Below, piece by piece: positions 60,530-64,000 of a DNA stretch of 64,000 bases. The notes under the pieces are model-generated. The model ran no database searches, was not told where the DNA came from, and was given only the letters and a program-made list of their open reading frames with translations. The translations under genes were made by a program, and so were the position numbers. How positions within the stretch are numbered: the first letter of the stretch is position 1; every line of letters begins with the position of its first letter. Source of the stretch: Echinostoma caproni (taxonomy: Eukaryota; Platyhelminthes; Trematoda; Plagiorchiida; Echinostomatidae); contig UZAN01040180.1 of NCBI GenBank assembly GCA_900618425.1, forward strand, positions 9,623 to 73,622. The letters run 5' to 3'.

Positions 60530-61340
60530 CTTCATTATTCTTCCGCTTTTGATTCCGTACCACGAGTGTTTCTTCTCCGAACAGTAAAATCATTTAGTTG
60601 CTCCAAAAACCCGTTGGTAAATAATTCTAGAGTTCTTCAGAGTGCTGTGCTTTCTCCATACGTATTTTCAACATTCACCGATAACTAACCCTCAATCCCA
60701 CCAGCCGCAACCTTTGTATATGCTGATAATGTAGTCTACTGGCAAGCCATTTTAAATCAACCTGACATACAGTCAATTTATGACAGTTTATTACAAGTGC
60801 AATCACTCTCAAGCCAAACCGGTCTTCAGTTGAATGCTTCTAAATTCTTCGATTGCATTTTTAGTCTTTCCCTATCGGAACATCCCTTGAAACCCTCAGT
60901 TATCAATTCCGGACCCATCACCAGAACACACACCACCATAGCTAGCAATCTACTGTGGTCCTCTTATGTGTTAGCTTGTGTTGGTAGAACGCGCGGCTTA
61001 TCCTTCCAGATGCGCAAGCTATGACAAATTAGGGTGAAGCATGAAACTATGTTCTTTTGTTTTTCAATTCATTTTTCCTGTCATACTTTATTTTGCTTGT
61101 ACTACTTAAAAAGGATTTAATTATTCTTCTTCGGCGTTTGGTAATTATCAGCCGTGTTTCTCTTATTCCTTTAGGCACTGTAATCACAATATTGTGTGAT
61201 TCTCATATTACTTCATGTGAGAATTTCGCCCATAATATCTTAAAGGCCCTAGTAATTCGCTCAATTCCGAAATATCTGCTTGCCGATCCCACGTTACAAC
61301 CAGATCCAATTATCGCTGCTTACCCTCTTGCATAGACATT
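60530..61340 (+). pseudogene. LINE reverse transcriptase, third copy
   Basis: HYSSAFDSVPRVFLLR at 60534 is motif A (the usual DYSSAFDS, here with His for Asp). SRVLQSAVLSPYVFSTF follows. FVYADNVVYW at 60713 is the catalytic block with YADD changed to YADN. LSSQTGLQLNASKFFDCIFS and TRGLSFQMRKL come next, and the thumb reads KDLIILLRRLVIISRVS. CENFAHNILKALV ends near 61240. It matches the 43 kb copy block for block. Loss of two catalytic Asp residues shows it is dead. Confidence 0.75.
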
Positions 61341-62435
61341 TATTGAAACTCAACAATTCGCTATCTGGCTCGCATTCTAACTCACAAGGTGAAGATTGGA
61401 AGCGATCTAAATTTAAACCTACAAAAAAGAACTCTCCTCTAAGTTTTATCGTTGTTTTATATAACTTAATTTTGTATCCCATTGTAACGGTGGACACATT
61501 TTTACTGAAATGTAGACATAGTTGTCTGCACAACTCATTACAATACAATAAAATACTCGGATTGCACCATTAGTATTACGATAAGCTGTTCAGTTTCATG
61601 TATTTTCGATTTTACCGAATTATTCATTAACTTCAGGTTGGGAAAATTTGCAGCCGAACTAAAGCGCAAAATAACTCATCCGGTCCACAGAAAAGCAAAA
61701 GAACAAGAATAGGATACAAATCCCATGTGGGTTATTTCATTTTTGTATAGTTCATTGATTTGTACAAAGCAATGTTTATGCATTAACACAAAAATGGCAA
61801 ATTTGTGTATTCCTACTAGTTGGATTCATTAGACCTCGGACACGAGTGGAACGCATGTGCTATATGGGGAAATTTCATGAGTCAAAACAATGAACCAATG
61901 TTTTCTTCTATTATTCGTGTCTTAAGATCAGTTCAGAACCTATCCTGGACCCGAGAGTAGTGAAGTGAGTGAGACAAACTGTGAGGAAAATCTGCAAAGT
62001 GCAAGTTTGTGTGTTCGAGTGGGATTTTACAAACAAATGACCTAATGGATTCACGTGACCTGGTCAAGAGCGAAAACGATGAGAGTAGGAAAACAATATG
62101 TACACAATGATGCACAGGTGTATAAATCGGGCAATTCAGGCAATGGGGGTTGCATAAAGGTAAAGAAATTTACGTATTTTGTAGGTAAGCATAATTACAA
62201 GCCAATTCAGTTCATATACACAAGATACAGTAGAATAAAGAATAATAGAGAGTACGAGTGATGGAAATAGAGTAGATAGTAAGTTGTTAATGACAAAGAA
62301 CTGGCAAAAGCGCACGGGAACCAATAAACTCCTGGGGATCGTTATCAGGCTAATAGGTCAGGCAACGAGCGTAAATGCACAATATCTTCATGGGATGACA
62401 TCCGTTTGCACTGTGAGGAACAACCATTGGGGCAA
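61341..62435. other. Noncoding, downstream of the minus-strand gene
   Basis: No motif-bearing frame. This would hold the 3' untranslated region of the minus-strand gene at 62436-64000, but no clear polyadenylation signal was singled out. Confidence 0.35.
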
Positions 62436-64000
62436 TCAAACCTGGCTGCTGAGCTTTCCTTCGAACAGCTCATTTTGATTGCTCCTATCTTCAGCCTGTG
62501 AAGATAGAACAACCAAACCTGCAGCTCCATTCCATATATGGTTTGATTGGTCACTGAAATCCGAATACCCCTGTCGACTAGATGGTTCATACAGATAGCT
62601 TGACAAAGTAGACATCGGTGGAGGCAGGGAAACTGGACTACTTGAACGGTCGCCTTCACCATTACTGACCGCACCTACCATGATATGCGATTCTAACGAA
62701 GCCAAATTGTACCGATAACTACGGACCGAGGCCATACAATCTTGATTCTCACTCAGTTTGCATGCTGAATCACCCGAATCGGAAGAATCGGTTCGTGTCT
62801 CTGTTTGTGCATTAGACATAATTACATAAGCCGGCTTTTTAGTGACATGGTGAAATGGTATTCTTTGAGCTGCTGTATGGTTAGGTGATGTTTGAGTATT
62901 TCCCTCACCACGATCATTTGGAGCTGGATCAGAACGATGGTTATTCTGTTTTGTAGCAGGGCTCATTGTGAGCGGATAATGATGAACGGTCCCCAACGAA
63001 TAAGTACCGGCATCCGAACCACGACTTTGTCCAACTCGAATGGCAACAGAACCCGCCGGATGAACTGTTGAGTTACTAAACAGCTTCTGCTCCGCTAAGG
63101 TTGAGACCAGCACTGCATTGGTTGAGTAATTCGTGCTGTCGTGGGCATCAACAAGATGCACTCCATTGGACACTGGAAGTGAGGAAGCCATATCTAATTT
63201 ATGCGAGTTCACACTGCGTTTCATCGTTCCACTTGCGTCAGACATGACTCCAAACTGAGCACAGTCAGAAGCAGTTTTTGAAGGAGATAAGGAAATCACA
63301 CCGTCATCGGATCTCGGATTTACACCGACGGATTCATTACCTTCCTGGACCAGGGATGTAACATTTATTGGAGTAGGACGCCAATGACGATCGAATGCGG
63401 TCAATGTCAGTGGACTGGTACTCTGATCTGATCTGTGTAAGCTGACATGATTGGTATTTGGGTTCTTTTGAACAGTGCTATAAAGAACTGTCTCCCCGTC
63501 CAAAAATACCGGCACAGTTCCGTTTTCACCTGCTATGGTCATATCCCCGTTGCACCGTACATAAGCAGCATTTTCGTTATTGAAACTGGCAATAAGATTA
63601 TCTGCTGAATTCTTCATAGTCATTGTGGTGGTTTCTANAATAGGTGGGGTTTGCGCAGGGTGAAACTAATCCAAATTAGCAACCAAGAGAGGAAATTAAT
63701 CACGAATAAAACCATGGAGGTCAAACATAATGGATCGCCGTTCTCCCAGTACACTCGCATCAGTTCACATTCGATGGGGATGCGTAAGCCGGTAGATAAC
63801 ATCAGAAAACATATTCCCGATAGAGCGGCTATTGTACTGTTATGTGAACGTATCCAAACCCATAGCAGCTTTGAACCGCCAGATGGATTGCTTGTACAAG
63901 TCGGTTTTATCATACTTCGACGCATCCCTACCGTCCCGTTTGTATCTGTCAGGCTTGCATCGATAGGTTGATGCAAGCTGTAACCACTTTGTAATGATAC
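62436..64000 (-). CDS. Membrane protein with long Ser/Thr-rich tail (5' partial)
   Basis: Open sequence enters from beyond the window end: the frame is open from 64000, and no start is needed before 63976. The first part has a polar stretch, then two hydrophobic helices, STIAALSGICFLMLSTGL and SMVLFVINFLSWLLIWISF, ending with basic LRKPHL. This frame meets TAG at 63635-63637, immediately next to the unknown base 63638. A second frame, open without a stop across the same N, continues for 395 residues after MTMKNSADNL and ends at 62436. One extra base at the N would join them, so a sequencing gap, not a true stop, is likely. The tail is rich in Ser, Thr, Asn and His. A polytopic protein such as Tincar is a guess only. 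Confidence 0.7.
63638..63638. other. Unknown base at frame break
   Basis: A single N lies exactly where the membrane-domain frame and the tail frame of the minus-strand gene meet. Confidence 0.95.

Noticed and set aside
62345..62674. 109-codon minus-strand frame overlapping the end of the membrane-protein tail
   Set aside because: It is an alternative frame of the same DNA as the 395-codon tail, which is longer and continues upstream.
63651..63971. 106-codon plus-strand frame opposite the membrane domain
   Set aside because: It is the antisense of the two-helix segment and has no features of its own.
1..64000. CRISPR arrays, bacterial operons, rRNA or intact tRNA genes
   Set aside because: No regularly spaced direct repeats, no Shine-Dalgarno-led ORF clusters and no complete tRNA cloverleaf were seen; tRNA-like boxes belong to SINE-type repeats.

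Overview
This window looks like a gene-poor, AT-rich stretch of an animal genome dominated by decayed retroelements. The repertoire (Penelope-like elements with hammerhead-ribozyme terminal repeats, CR1/Jockey-like LINEs, a tRNA-derived SINE, a Tc1/mariner remnant) and the long tracts separating rare exons fit a parasitic flatworm, most likely a trematode. That assignment is an inference from remembered element peptides and has not been searched. There are no bacterial operons, CRISPR arrays, rRNA genes or intact tRNA genes. Assembly gaps lie at 27024-27728 and 42401-42406, with single unknown bases at 41860 and 63638.

Host genes are few. A 139-nt coiled-coil exon on + at 2330-2468 has clean splice sites and resembles the central coiled coil of HOOK-type microtubule adaptors. 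A long coding segment on - (64000-62436) enters from beyond the window end. It has two membrane helices followed by a roughly 400-residue Ser/Thr/Asn-rich tail, and its reading frame breaks exactly at the unknown base 63638. Three weaker candidates are an 89-nt exon at 36030-36118, an open segment with an acceptor site at 46351-46640, and a 118-residue three-helix membrane ORF at 59788-60141.

Mobile elements, left to right: SINE (3.0 kb, +); Penelope-like element PLE-A (4.1-5.5 kb, +); GIY-YIG scrap and a 220-bp palindrome carrying hammerhead-like cores (7.7-8.2 kb); PLE-E copy 2 (13.9-15.15 kb, -) with a nested inverted pair of hammerhead repeats; Tc1 transposase end (18 kb, +); PLE-D with reverse transcriptase (RT) and GIY-YIG (19.7-20.8 kb, +); CR1-like RT (23.4-24.5 kb, +); possible RTE scrap (28 kb); SINE (35.1 kb, -); PLE-B GIY-YIG module bounded by inverted hammerhead repeats (37.8-38.9 kb, +); tRNA-like/hammerhead-like repeat (39.6 kb); LINE (41.7-44.0 kb, +); PLE-E copy 1 with inverted ends (46.9-48.9 kb, -); LINE (50.7-52.5 kb, +); PLE-C (58.8-59.7 kb, +); LINE RT (60.5-61.3 kb, +). 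All coding parts carry frameshifts or stops, so none appears able to move on its own.

The most interesting theme is the repeated coupling of Penelope-like bodies with terminal repeats in inverted orientation, several of which fold as hammerhead self-cleaving ribozymes. One at 38764-38818 keeps the canonical core, stems II and III and a GUC cleavage site. Others show family-specific altered cores shared between separate copies.
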